Notes under the pieces: generated by a model
The model's input: the letters and a program-made list of their open reading frames with translations, nothing else
The model's database searches: none
Told to the model about the DNA's origin: nothing
Program-made: the position numbers and the translations under genes
Shown: positions 45,015 through 55,556 of the stretch, in pieces
How positions within the stretch are numbered: the stretch's first letter is position 1
Layout of the letters: every line of letters starts with the position of its first letter
NCBI GenBank assembly: GCA_028554755.1
Contig: JAPTOF010000010.1
Location: 6,360,001-6,424,000, forward strand
Reading direction: 5' to 3'
DNA: 64,000 nt
Source: Cordia subcordata
Taxonomy: Eukaryota; Streptophyta; Magnoliopsida; Boraginales; Cordiaceae

Positions 45015-46997
45015 ATGGCCACCATCGAGAAAATTCGAAAGGCTCAGCGTGCTGACGGACCAGCAACAATTATGGCTATAGGCACAGCCAATCCACCAAT
45101 TTGTGTTGATCAGAGCACTTATCCTGATTATTATTTTCGCATCACTAATAGTGAACACAAGATTGAGCTCAAAGAAAAATTTAAGCGCATATGTAAGTTT
45201 ATCTCTTCTTCTTTCTTTTCTTTTTCCTTTCATTTTTTTTTAATTATTCTTAGCTCGTCCATGTGTGTGATTACTTGAATGTTAAGGTTGATACTACTAA
45301 GTGCATTAGAGATGATATCTTTTTCCTTGAGATTTTACCAAGTCTGAAACTTTCTTTAAGGTTGCTATATATATATAGTATGCTCAAGAATTGCACATGC
45401 ATGTGAGATGTATCATTTTCTTGTTTTTCTTTTCTTTTTCCTTTTAAGGAGAATTTGATATTTGCATATGGGATACAAATTTGTCTAACCACTGGAAACC
45501 TAAGCGTAATATGAGTTATAATTACTATCTTTATTTTTGTAACTTTTGTATATTTTATTTCTTAGAAAGAGATAGAAGGAAGTAAATTTGTTCTTAATTA
45601 GTTCACGTGTTAAAACGGCATTAGGAGCGACCGTCAATAGTGACTCGAAAAAATGGAAATTAATTTAACAACAATTATTTCATTACATACTGACATGCAT
45701 AATCTTTAGCCCTGAAACCTGCTAAAGCCTATAAAAAGGAAGCTTTTGCTGACTACAAGATGAGAACGGATATATTTTTGGGTTCCTTTTTCTGGTGTAC
45801 CTCAAATTTTTGTGACTTTCATGCATTCATTTCTTCAGTCAGTGTACAATGAATAAATGTGTTTATATTACCACAAATATAGTAAAAATGCAACCTTGTT
45901 ATCGCGGTAAGTTCGAGCCATCATAAACGAGTAAGCGAGGAAATAGAAATGATCTCGTTTGAAGAATAACTTCAGATCCTAAATCGACTGTTAATTACCT
46001 TGCAGGTGAAAAATCAAAGATTAAGAAGCGTCACATGTACTTGACAGAGGAAATCTTGAAAGAAAATCCGAATATGTGTGCGTACATGGCACCTTCCTTG
46101 GATGCTAGACAAGACATGGTGGTGGTGGAAGTGCCAAAACTAGGAAAAGAAGCTGCCGAGAAGGCAATGAAGGAATGGGGACAGCCCAAATCCAAAATCA
46201 CCCACCTGATTTTTTGCACCACCTGTGGTGTGGACATGCCTGGTGCAGACTACCAGCTCACCAAGCTCTTAGGCCTTCGCCCGTCGGTCAAGCGCTTCAT
46301 GATGTATTTGCAGGGCTGTGCTGCCGGTGCCACGGTGCTCCGGATGGCCAAGGACCTAGCAGAGAACAACCGCGGTGGCCGTGTCCTGGTGGTTTGCTCA
46401 GAAATCACCGCTTTCACGTTCCAGGGCCCAAGTGATAGCCATTTGGAGAATCTAGTTGGTCAGGCACTCTTCGGCGATGGGGCAGCCGCCGTCATTGTTG
46501 GTTCCGACCCGGTGCCGGAGGTCGAAAGGCCCTTGTTTCAGATTGTCTCCGCAGCCCAAACCCTCCTCCCTGATAGCCACGGCAGCATCGATGGACACTT
46601 GCGTGAGGCTGGGCTCATAATCCATCTTCACAAGAAAGTTCCAGGCTTGATATCAAACAACATTCAGGAAAGCCTGGAAGAGGCATTCAAGCCACTGGGC
46701 ATCTCAGATTGGAACTCAATTTTCTGGATTGCTCACCCTGGTGGAGCTACAATATTAGATCAAGTCGAAGAAAAATTATGCCTCAAGCCGGAGAAATTAC
46801 GTGCCTCGAGACAGATCCTGAGTGACTATGGAAACATGGCAAGTGTTTGTGTTCTGTTCGTATTGGATGAGATGAGAAAGACCTCCATCAAAGAGGGGCT
46901 CAACACAACAGGAGAGGGGCTAGAGTGGGGTGTGCTTTTTGGGTTCGGGCCAGGCCTCACTGTTGAAAACCTGGTTCTTCACAGCGTGCCAACTTAA
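45015..46997 (+). CDS. CHS-like type III polyketide synthase, copy 3 (intact, altered substrate pocket)
   Basis: Exons 45015-45192 and 46006-46997 joined give 389 residues, the length of canonical CHS. The 813-bp GT-AG intron splits the Cys60 codon. Catalytic Cys164 (LQGCAAG, codon 46317), His303 (WIAHPGG, codon 46734) and Asn336 (YGNMAS, codon 46833) are present, as are gatekeeper Phe215 (ALFGDG) and the GFGPG loop, so it should perform decarboxylative condensation of malonyl-CoA on a starter CoA in the cytosol. Pocket residues differ from CHS: S133C (CTTCGVD), F265I, S338A, V196F, T264I, also R199Q and Q161L; T132, T194, T197, G256 and P375 are kept. Residues 133, 265 and 338 shape starter choice and chain length in this family, so the product is probably not naringenin chalcone; it cannot be named from sequence. 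TATA box at 44901, aataaa at 47125. Confidence 0.93.
45193..46005 (+). other. Intron 1 of PKS copy 3
   Basis: Donor gtaagt at 45193, acceptor ttgcag ending at 46005. It matches the copy 2 intron apart from the latter's insertions. A conserved gcggtaagttcg at about 45904-45915, about 100 bases before exon 2, is a second perfect-looking donor motif shared by all three genes. Confidence 0.85.
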
Positions 46998-47109
46998 TGG
47001 AAGCTGCAAGTTAAATTTCGGGACTGTTTGCAGCACTCGACGGATTCATTTTCCCTTCTGTGTCTGAATTGCTTGAGCCGGCTGATCTGCTTTACATTTT
47101 CTAAACAAG

Positions 47110-47135
47110 TGGATGTATTGAAACAATAAAATCAT
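47110..47135 (+). terminator. Probable poly(A) signal of PKS copy 3
   Basis: aataaa at 47125-47130 in ttgaaacaataaaatcatt, 128 bp after the stop codon. The equivalent region in copies 1 and 2 reads aataat. Confidence 0.5.
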
Positions 47136-47339
47136 TCTCCATCTTCCGCTATGTACCTTGTAATGAAAAAAGAACATATATATTGTCAATTTTTAGCTGC
47201 TTAATTAATTCCTCATGGTAATTGTTTGCAGTTTTGAAGAGACATCCTTCTTTTTTGTTTTTTTTTTTCTTCTTCTAGGGAACACACAATTTGAAATGTT
47301 GCTTGTAAGTGGCTCTTGTTATTAATTTCTTTTTTTCAA

Positions 47340-47910
47340 TGGGAGGCTACGCCAATCTAAACAAATTTGGAGAAAGTGACGACACCCCTCGTATCATTTC
47401 CCAACAGCTGTTTGAGGGGATCTGGAGAATTTATTTTGCCCAAGTTGATGACAAATCCTTTTATCCATTTACCCCTTTCGTCCCTAAAAATGCTTCCTGC
47501 AGTGGCCATCCCTGGATTGCCCTTTGAGTATCCGTACACCTTCAACTTCCAATTACGACTAGCTGGAGCCCATGCAATCCATGCCTGAATTTTCTTTTTC
47601 TGCATCTTACCTTCATTCTTTATTTTCATGCCGCCTCAACCTCCTTAGCACACTATTTAATAAAGTGAGCTTTATCCATGGCCGTCATACTGATTTGTTG
47701 TCAAAAAGCATTTTCATTTTTCCACTTACGAAGCCACCAAATAAAAAAATTGAAAAGGTATTGTTCAAATCAGCATGTTTAATATTCTTTTCTACCCATT
47801 TAGTCCATGGCAAGTTCAATTCTTTTTGCCAATCTCCATGAGCCTTAACTAAGTCGCAGAACACGCGTGCCTAGAAGCAATCCCTAAATATATGCTCCTC
47901 ATCCTCCATA
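47340..47910 (-). pseudogene. L1-type LINE 3' fragment A (RNase H part)
   Basis: On the minus strand 47357-47629 includes YSKGNPGMATAGSIFRDERG and KWIKGFVINLG, the first beta-strands of the RNase H domain typical of plant L1-type LINEs. Upstream on that strand (to about 47910) are EHIFRDCF and ADLNNTFSIFLFGG-like pieces of the zinc-binding region that precedes RNase H. The rest of the element is missing and stops are present. The similarity to fragment B is at family level only, so they come from two insertions. Confidence 0.65.
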
Positions 47911-47934
47911 GTGCTCAACATTTTTTTTTTTTCA

Positions 47935-48068
47935 TCTTTAAGGAAAGCCAAAAAATAATTACACATTATATGCAACTAACGAGAATCGATTCCAAAACTA
48001 TTCACCACTAAAAGTGAAAGACATACTACTAGACCATACCACTATTACCACTAGGCCATTGGTATAGT
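47935..48068 (-). mobile_element. Possible tRNA-derived SINE
   Basis: Read on the minus strand, ggcctagtggtaatag (about 48040-48056) looks like a tRNA A box region and ggaatcgattctcg (about 47990) resembles a decayed B box, some 60 bases later. There is a T-rich tract at about 47920-47931. Ends are not fixed; tentative. Confidence 0.35.
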
Positions 48069-48389
48069 CGCTCCACAGTCACCACAAGAAATATAAAAAT
48101 AAATATATTTTAAAATTAATAGAAAGTAAATCAAATAGGATTCTTAGGCAAGGGATAAAATTTGGCATTACTTGTATTTAAATTTTAATGATATTTGTTA
48201 TAATCTTATCTTTTTAGATTCATAGTTATATATATCATTGTATATTATACTATAAATGTTCCTTCATATGTGATGAGCTAACCAAGTGAATGAAACATTT
48301 TTCACACATCTCTCTCTAAAATTGTAACTGCAAGATATTGTTCCTCGATTTAATATCCATAGAGATGATGGATTTCTTTTCTTTTTTTC

Positions 48390-49870
48390 CCCCTTCAATA
48401 GAGGCTAAGCCGCTTATAAAGCAACTACTCTAAATGTGAACTTTCCACAATAACTTTCGCCAAGGAGTCTTCGAAGTCCATTCAGAGGCTGATTCAAATA
48501 GTGACGTCCTCTTGGCTGTCGTAGTCTAAAATTGATAAGTCAATCTGCATAAATGTTGGCTTCTCTATAGATGTGCGAAATGGAAAAATTCGGGTGATTG
48601 TCTAAGACCATCTTGCACTCATCAACATATTGCAACTAATGAGTATACTCCATATACTTGCCTTGCATCCAACGTACCAACACTTGCGAATCTGTCTCGA
48701 TGGCTAACTTGGAGTAGCCGCTCTGCGCTGCATATTTAAGTCCCTCAAATAGCGCCATCAGCTCGGCAAGATTGTTCGATGCTATTCCCAAATTTATGGT
48801 GAAACCACCTTGCCATCAGCTCATGTTATCTCGAAACAAGCCCCCTGTCGCCGCCAATCCCGGGTTCCCTTTCGAACACGCGTCGATGTTTCAGTTGATC
48901 CCTTCAACTGGTGGCGTCCAATGCACTAGTATTCTCCCAAAGATAGTATCATTTCTCCATCTCCATATCCACCAGATGGCACAAACGAAGGTAGTCGCCC
49001 AAGCTTGATCGACAATATTCTCCTGCACCCATAAGGCCCATGGTGTGTCGGCGAAGACTTGATGCTCGTTGTCCCACTGAAGTTCTTTCCACACTTCCGT
49101 AGCCATAGGACAATGACGACAAATATGCTCTTCGTCTTCCTCTGTAGCCGAGCAGACCATGCATGAATTTTCCTCGATTACTCCCCGTCTGCAAAGATTC
49201 GCACCACATGGCAACGTTTTGTAAACTAATTGCCATACAAGGCAAATCATGCTTTGTGGGCATTGGAGCTTCCATAATCTTTTCCAACTAAAACCGAGCT
49301 TATTAGTTGATTTGTTAATAAAATCATATGCCCATGATACAGAGAAGGCTCCCGTTTGGTCCATGTTCCAGGCTAAAAAATCTTCGCTCACACTATGTCT
49401 CAGAACACGAGTACTTGCAATATGTAGAAGAACACTAGCTAGGAGGTAGAAACTGTTGAAACATACCCCAATTCCATGTCCCCATCCTCCCGAGTGAAAC
49501 GTGCAACTGGTCACTCCAGTTGATCTCCCGGTATAGCGGCACTTGTGAGAGAAAGAAGATTAGTACTCTCCCCGGTCCACCGATCAAGCCAGAATCGAGC
49601 CGTCCCTCCATTTCCAACCACCCATTTCAAACCCTGTTGGAGCACTTCACGTCCATGGAGAATATTTTTGCAAATACGAGAGTCAGATGCTTTGCCATTA
49701 TAGTTCAGAAAGCCCCGTGTAAAATATTTTGCAGTAAGAATCTTGACCTAGAACAAATTTTGCTCATGAAGGATTTTCCATCCAAGCTTAGCAAGAATCG
49801 CCATGTTACTTTTCCTTGCAATTCTAATGAACATTTCTACGAACATTGCAGGTCATTCTTTTATCAAATA
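48390..49870 (-). pseudogene. L1-type LINE 3' fragment B (RT tail, zf-RVT, RNase H)
   Basis: Minus strand, in order: the end of the reverse transcriptase ORF (about 49840-49500) with MAILAKLGWKILHEQNLF and KNILHGREVLQQGLKWVVGNGG and FWLDRW; the zinc-binding zf-RVT domain (49514-48900) with WKRLWKLQCPQSMICLVWQL and CRRGVIEENSCMVC; then RNase H (48905-48400) with SKGNPGLAATGGLFRD, AELMALFEGLKYA, AIETDSQVLVRWMQGKY and YREANIYAD. This is the 3' end of a plant L1-like ORF2. Internal stops and frameshifts and a missing 5' part make it dead. A C14-A12 run (49878-49903) lies at its upstream edge. Confidence 0.85.
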
Positions 49871-49904
49871 TTCTTAACCCCCCCCCCCCCCAAAAAAAAA
49901 AAAC

Positions 49905-51772
49905 TAGAATGAACATTCTTATGCCATCATAAAAGGGAACGGTCCTTTCAAATTTCAACATGTAAAAAAGCACATCTACTGAGGTCAAAATAGTTGCAGA
50001 GCGCATTCTTAAAGAATCAATGTCATATGTTGGAGAAGCATTAGCAAAATCTTAAATAGGAGATCTGACTTAGCATTTCCACTTTATACTCTTTTGTGTA
50101 TATATTAGAATTTCTTTGCTATTTGAGCACAAACAATGTTAGGGCTTCTGTTACTTTTTGGACTTCTTTTTCTTTTTCCCACTCGCTTTAAGGGGTGTTA
50201 AAAGTAGTGCCTAGAATAACAAATGCTTATTATAGTAATTATGATGTTTTGTTCTGAAATTTGTTTGACTTTAAATTACTTAGTTTTGTTTAAGGGGTAA
50301 TTTAGATGTGTAAGTATGAAATTAAGTGGTTTGGCTGCAACCATTGTAACATGTCAATGAATTTTTCACTTGAGTCATGAAACTCGCACCATGCCATCTA
50401 TATGTACATAATTGGATATAGCTTTAAGGAAGATTTTGACATGATATGTAAATTTGAATGGTGAAAACACGTTAAACTATTATTTCTATTCATATTATAA
50501 TTGATTATCAAAATTCTTTTCTATATTTTTTCTCTTCTTGTATACTAGAAATATATTTAAGTGCTGGTTTTTTATTGGCTAACAATAAAATTGATATTTC
50601 TTCTTTATTCAAGATTATATCATGGGAAATTTGTTGCAATGAACTATGTTTTGGAGGGACTTTCTACTAACCAAATTCCATGATTATGCTATACAAGCAG
50701 ATTTTTCACGAGGATATCAGCTATATAAAATATTAACAAAAGATAATTTATTTTATAATTTATTCTATAATTAGATCTTAGTTTTTCTCATAACAATATT
50801 TTAATATTAAAGTATAACAAAATTAATCTTTTCATAAAACACTTGTGTCAATATTATAAAAATTATTTTAATAGATTCAAAATTTATTTTGTCAAAGAAA
50901 AATAATAAGTGGACTAATAAAACTTATACTTTTTAGTATATTTTGATATAGATAGAATTTGCAATTAATTTTTGTGTTATTTTGTAATATATATTTGTGA
51001 AAGAGAAGGTAAAAATGTAGAGACAAATTGAAAAAAGAGTAGAATTGTCATAAAAAATGAAGAAATAAAAGAATTGTCAAAATTAAAAATATGAAAAGCT
51101 AATTTATCAGAAATGTTAATATCTAGGGTTTGAGGAAAGCTATTTGAAAAGCTAGTATTTTACCAAACAAAAATTACCTGGAGAAATTTTTTGGTATTGT
51201 CAAATACGGCCTGAAAAGTAAGAATCCAATGATTGGAAACTATCCTTTTGTTAACTACAGAAAATTGAAACAGCTTTTTAGAATTTTTGAATGAAAAATA
51301 GAAAACAAAGTATCATATCTACAAAGAAAAGTTTTCTAAAGTAAAAACTAAAAAAATAATTTTTTGAAATTTCAAATTAAAGGAAAGTTAGTAGAAAACA
51401 ATTATAGGTTACTTTTCAAAGTTTCCTTTATTTTCTATTTCATCTGGTATTTCGTAGGGATAAAAGGATAAAAAAAGATAGAGTACAAAATATACTTCTT
51501 TCTTTTTTTTTAATTAATAATAATCCGTTTTAATAAAATTAATAAAAAAAGAAAGAAAGAAAACTTAAAATGACTAAATATTTCTTCTTCTAGAAAACAC
51601 GTGAATTTGAGGAAGTTCAAGTTGCTTCTTGGTTGGATTGGATATAGTGTGTCATCCCAAATTTCATCACCTCCTTCTTTGTTCGAATAGAATATATATA
51701 ACTACTAAAATATCTAATTTGTAAACTGAAATTTCTTATTTGTAATAACTATGAAAAAATTAATAATAAGTA
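49905..51772. other. AT-rich intergenic sequence, no gene seen
   Basis: No coding frame or element ends were recognised. The composition is strongly AT-rich with scattered A runs. Confidence 0.55.
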
Positions 51773-52312
51773 GGGTAAATTTCAAAATTAGTCCCCATTA
51801 TTTTCTTATTTTTTTCAAATTGCTCCCTATTATTTTAAAATATTCAATCTAATCCTTAATGTTTTACAAAAATATTCAAATTAGCCTCCATATTTTGCAA
51901 ATATAGCCAAATTAGCTTTTATTTTTTTTAAAAAATATTCATATTAATCCTTAATGTTTCACAAAATAGTCAAACTACTCCCCATTTGTTTGAAAGAAAA
52001 GTTCATATTAGTCTTTGATGTTTTACAAACTTACTCAAATTAATCCTAATTTTTTTATTCATTTTTTCTTAAAATAGTGACTAATTTGAATAAATTTGTA
52101 AAACATTGAGGACTAATATAATTTTTTTTATAAATAATAGAGACTAGTTTGATTATTTTTGTGAAACATCAAGGACTAATATGAATGTTTCTAAACAATA
52201 GGAACTAATTTGACTATATTTGCGAAATATTAAGGACTAATTTAAAATTTTTAAAATAATGAAGACCAATTTAAAAAAAAAAACAATAAGGACCTATTAT
52301 GAAATTAAATCT
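51773..52312. mobile_element. Long fold-back MITE, about 540 bp
   Basis: The two halves are near-complete inverted copies: gggtaaatttcaaaattagtcc at the start against ggacctattatgaaattaaatc at the end. Each arm of about 260 bp is built of repeated units around tccttaatgttttacaaa and caaattagtc. There is no coding content. Limits are approximate and no clear target duplication was found. Confidence 0.65.
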
Positions 52313-52808
52313 AAAAAGTACTTTTGGTAAGTTCATCACATGCATTACTTCTAACATAAAATCAAAAACGAAATAAGATAAGTCCCTTATTTTAAACTAA
52401 TTTCATTGGTCTCTCGCGTAAATAATGACCCTCGGTGACTTTTGACCTCGTTCATGTAATCCGGGAACGGACTGGACGACGAAACATGTCCCAAAGCTCC
52501 TTGAGGCTATACCTTCATGGAAAATTTCCAAATGGGTTGAAGACTACTCTTGGGGATGACGTGAAAAGAGTGTCGATCCGTCAAAATATTTCTCATTAAA
52601 TAGCAATGCCGGGAAAAAGAAAAAGAAAAAGAAAAAGATCCTTGACTTTTCAAGAAGTTTATGCCGACAAGAAGAGGTGGTAGCGCTCTCACTTGTAACT
52701 TATAAATTTTGAATTGGAGCCATTATTGGGAGTAGATAAAAAATCACTATTATCTTCTTAAACAAAGAAAAAGAAAAGAATTAAAAGAAAAGAAAAAGTT
52801 TGTACCAA

Positions 52809-53054
52809 CACTATAAAAATTTTTCAACTTTAGACGGGAAATATCTGTCTCAAACTTATAAAATTTCGTCTCAAAATAAATTTGAGACAGAAATTTTTCA
52901 TCTCAAAATCCCTTGTCTGAAATTTTGAGACGAAAAATTTCGTCTTTATTTGAGACAAAAAATTTTCTATTTCAAATTTTATCTCAAATTTGTATTAACT
53001 ATTAGAAAATTTATTCCAAAGTTTCCGTCTCAAATTCAATAGTGTCTAGTAGTG
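52809..53054. mobile_element. Miniature CACTA-type element, 246 bp, 3-bp target duplication
   Basis: Starts cactataaaaat and ends tctagtagtg (complement cactactaga). The flanks are caa at 52806-52808 and caa at 53055-53057. The interior carries many inverted copies of gagac-type motifs (tttcgtctc, gagacgaaa), as subterminal repeats of CACTA elements do. No transposase. Confidence 0.75.
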
Positions 53055-53204
53055 CAAAAGCATAAAATCACTTCCTTAAATTGGACTTCATTAAGAAGTC
53101 AAATTCCACATAAGTTGCGTGTTTGGTCATTTTTGCTTATATGCAAATATAAAAAGTAAAAGTTAGCACTTCACTTACTTTTCTTACTTGCTTATAGGAC
53201 ATAA

Positions 53205-53648
53205 GAGGGTGTTTGGATTGGCTTTTCGAAAAATCTATTTAAAATACCTTTGGTTTTAAGTGATTTTTTTCATATTCAACTTAATTAGTTACCTATTTAA
53301 ATAAAAGTTGTAATTATAAAAATAAATATTATTTGTTTGATTAAAATGAGTTAAAAAGTAACTTATATTGTTCAAATAATTATCAAGGATATGACATTAG
53401 AATTTAAAATGGTAAGTACAACATGAAAGAGTAAAGATATTTTAGTAATAAAAATAAAAAGGTAAGAATAAGATAGTAAATGATTTGATCAAATTTATTT
53501 TTTTAAGTATTTAAAGCCATAAAAATTAAAAGCTGAGGGTGGAGAGTCTTTTTTTGGTGCTTAAAGCCACTTAAAACCAACTGACTCCATTAACCTAAAT
53601 TAGATTTTAAGCAAGTCTGACTAAAGAAAAGCCAAACCAAACACCCTC
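53205..53648. mobile_element. Tourist-like (PIF/Harbinger) MITE, 444 bp
   Basis: Begins gagggtgtttggattggctt and ends with aaaccaaacaccctc. It is flanked by taa at 53202-53204 and 53649-53651, the 3-bp target typical of the PIF/Harbinger group. The same family recurs at 53865-54336. Confidence 0.8.
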
Positions 53649-53796
53649 TAATTTGACAAAATAAAGACTTCGATATCCCTGAGATATTGATAATTTTTAC
53701 AATACCAAATTAATGAAAAATGCTTCAAGACATTTTTACAAAAACTTCTTTATTTATTTTTCACTTCTATTACTTGTTTACTTCAGTTAAAAAGCG

Positions 53797-53860
53797 TTGG
53801 ATTGGTTCATCAAAAAGATATTTAAAGTACTGTTGGCTTTAAGGGTTGTTTTATTCTCAA
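53797..53860 (+). repeat. Partial 5' end of the same MITE family
   Basis: ttggattggttcatcaaaaag followed by ggctttaagggttg repeats the first 65 bases of the neighbouring MITE. It stands just before a full member, so one member probably inserted beside or into an older one. Confidence 0.6.
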
Positions 53861-53864
53861 CTTA

Positions 53865-54336
53865 GAGGGTTTTTGGATTGGCTTATCAAAAAGTTACACA
53901 AAATACCTTTAGCTTTAAGTGGCCTTTTTTAATTTTCAACTTTAAATAGTTACGTGTTTGTATAAAAGTTATAGTTCTAAAAAATAAGTATTTATAGATT
54001 TAGTTAAAGTAGGTTGAAAAGTAACTTATAGTATTAAAATAACTATTCAGGACATGCAAATAAAATTTAAAAGGATAAATATAAGAGAAAAGAGTAAAGA
54101 TATATTAGTAATAAAAATAAAAAGTTAAAGATAAGATAGTAAATAATTTGGTCAAACTTTTTTTTTTTCAAAATACTTAAAACCATAAAAAGCGGAAGTT
54201 GGAGGTAGAGAACTTTTTTTTTTTGGCTTAAAGTCACTTAAGGAAAACACTTTTTTTCTTAAAACAAACACATTTAATGGCTTAAATTGGGCTTTAAGTT
54301 GGTTTGAGTAGTTTAAAATCCCAATCAAACACCTTC
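53865..54336. mobile_element. Tourist-like MITE, 472 bp, second member
   Basis: Begins gagggtttttggattggctt and ends cccaatcaaacaccttc, flanked by tta at 53862-53864 and tta at 54337-54339. No coding content. Confidence 0.8.
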
Positions 54337-54339
54337 TTA

Positions 54340-54595
54340 AGAAAGCCAAACATGCTCTTATTGGGCGCTTGCCTTTGCTTATGAGTTGGTCCAACCTATT
54401 TATAAACAAATAAAAATTAGATGCTTCGTAGTTCTTGCTTACAAGAAAGCCAAATTGACTTATAAGTTTATCAGAAGTAAAAAGAACAAAAACTCCATAT
54501 GTTTTTGCCTACTTATAAAAATCAAAGCTTATTTATAATTATTTATAAGTATCAATTGCTTATAACCACAATCAAATAAGCAAAGTAGAGCAAAT
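54340..54595. repeat. Remnant of the TTATAAGC-rich MITE family
   Basis: aaagccaaacatgctctta at the left and many ttataag/cttataa motifs up to caatcaaataagc at the right. The same motif-rich DNA is found in the P0 intron (57780-58250) and at 63290-63770. The ends are only partly readable. Confidence 0.5.
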
Positions 54596-54800
54596 TCTTT
54601 AATCTATTATGAACTAATGCATTATTCTATTGTCTATTATTTGTTCGATATATATTGTTATTTTTAACCTGAGGATTTGATTATGAATCAAGTAATATTA
54701 GAACAAAGTCCATTTGTAAATTCTAAAAATTTCATAATTACTAAATTTATATACTGTTATTATTAACCCAACTAAATTGGTTGTCTACTATTAAAAATAA

Positions 54801-55009
54801 GGGCTCATTTGGATTTTTTAATAGCGTTTTTTAACAACTTTTGAAAAAATTATTTTCTTTGAGAAGCTAAAAGTTCTTACTTTTAAAAAAGAATTGTATT
54901 TTTCAGAGTTTTTACTTTTTTTTAAGTCACACCAAATAGTTATTACAAAAATAATATTTTGTTGAAAAAGTACTTTCTCTTAAAAAAAAGGCCAATCCAA
55001 ATAGGCTCA
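54801..55009. mobile_element. Short MITE ending just upstream of the P0 promoter
   Basis: gggctcatttggattttttaa at the left and ccaatccaaataggctc at the right are inverted; cagagtttttact-type blocks and the general pattern match the element at 60677-60933. A target duplication was not confirmed. Confidence 0.5.
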
Positions 55010-55084
55010 CCAAACCATACAAAAGTGTTAATATATTAAAAAAATTTTAAAATAATAATAATAATAACAGGGGTTTACACGCAT

Positions 55085-55170
55085 CCTCTATATATATGAC
55101 CTTTTTCGCTGGTTTACGGTTTTGTATTTCTCTCCCCTAAAAACATTCTACTGCGGTTTTAGGGTTTTCT
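55085..55170 (+). promoter_or_regulatory. Promoter and 5' leader of the P0 gene
   Basis: ctatatatatgacc at 55088-55100 is a plausible TATA box. ttttagggtttt at 55157-55168 is, on the complementary strand, a telo-box (aaaccctaa), an element well known in promoters and leaders of plant ribosomal protein genes. A pyrimidine-rich leader (55170-55208) follows. Confidence 0.55.
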
Positions 55171-55237
55171 TTGCTCCTCCTTTCTTTCTTTTCCTTTTTT
55201 CTTTTCCTGCCACATAACAAGTAGAAACCTTTTGACA

Positions 55238-55524
55238 ATGGCCGTCAAAGTGTCGAAGGCTGAGAAGAAGGTGGCTTATGACCAGAAACTATGTCAGCTT
55301 CTAGACCAATACACTCAGATCCTCGTCGTTGCAGCCGACAACGTTGGCTCGAACCAGTTGCAGAACATACGGAAAGGCTTACGAGGCGACTCGGTTGTCT
55401 TGATGGGAAAAAATACCATGATGAAAAGGTCCATTCGAATTCATGCTGAGAAAACTGGCAATCACGGCTTCCTCAATCTCATCCCTCTCCTTGTTGTGAG
55501 TGCAATTATGCTTATTTATTGTCT

Positions 55525-55556
<32 letters not shown>

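Noticed and set aside
55232..55237. TTG start two codons before the P0 ATG
   Set aside because: Plant P0 proteins start with MAVK-type sequence at the ATG 55238; non-ATG initiation is not expected here.
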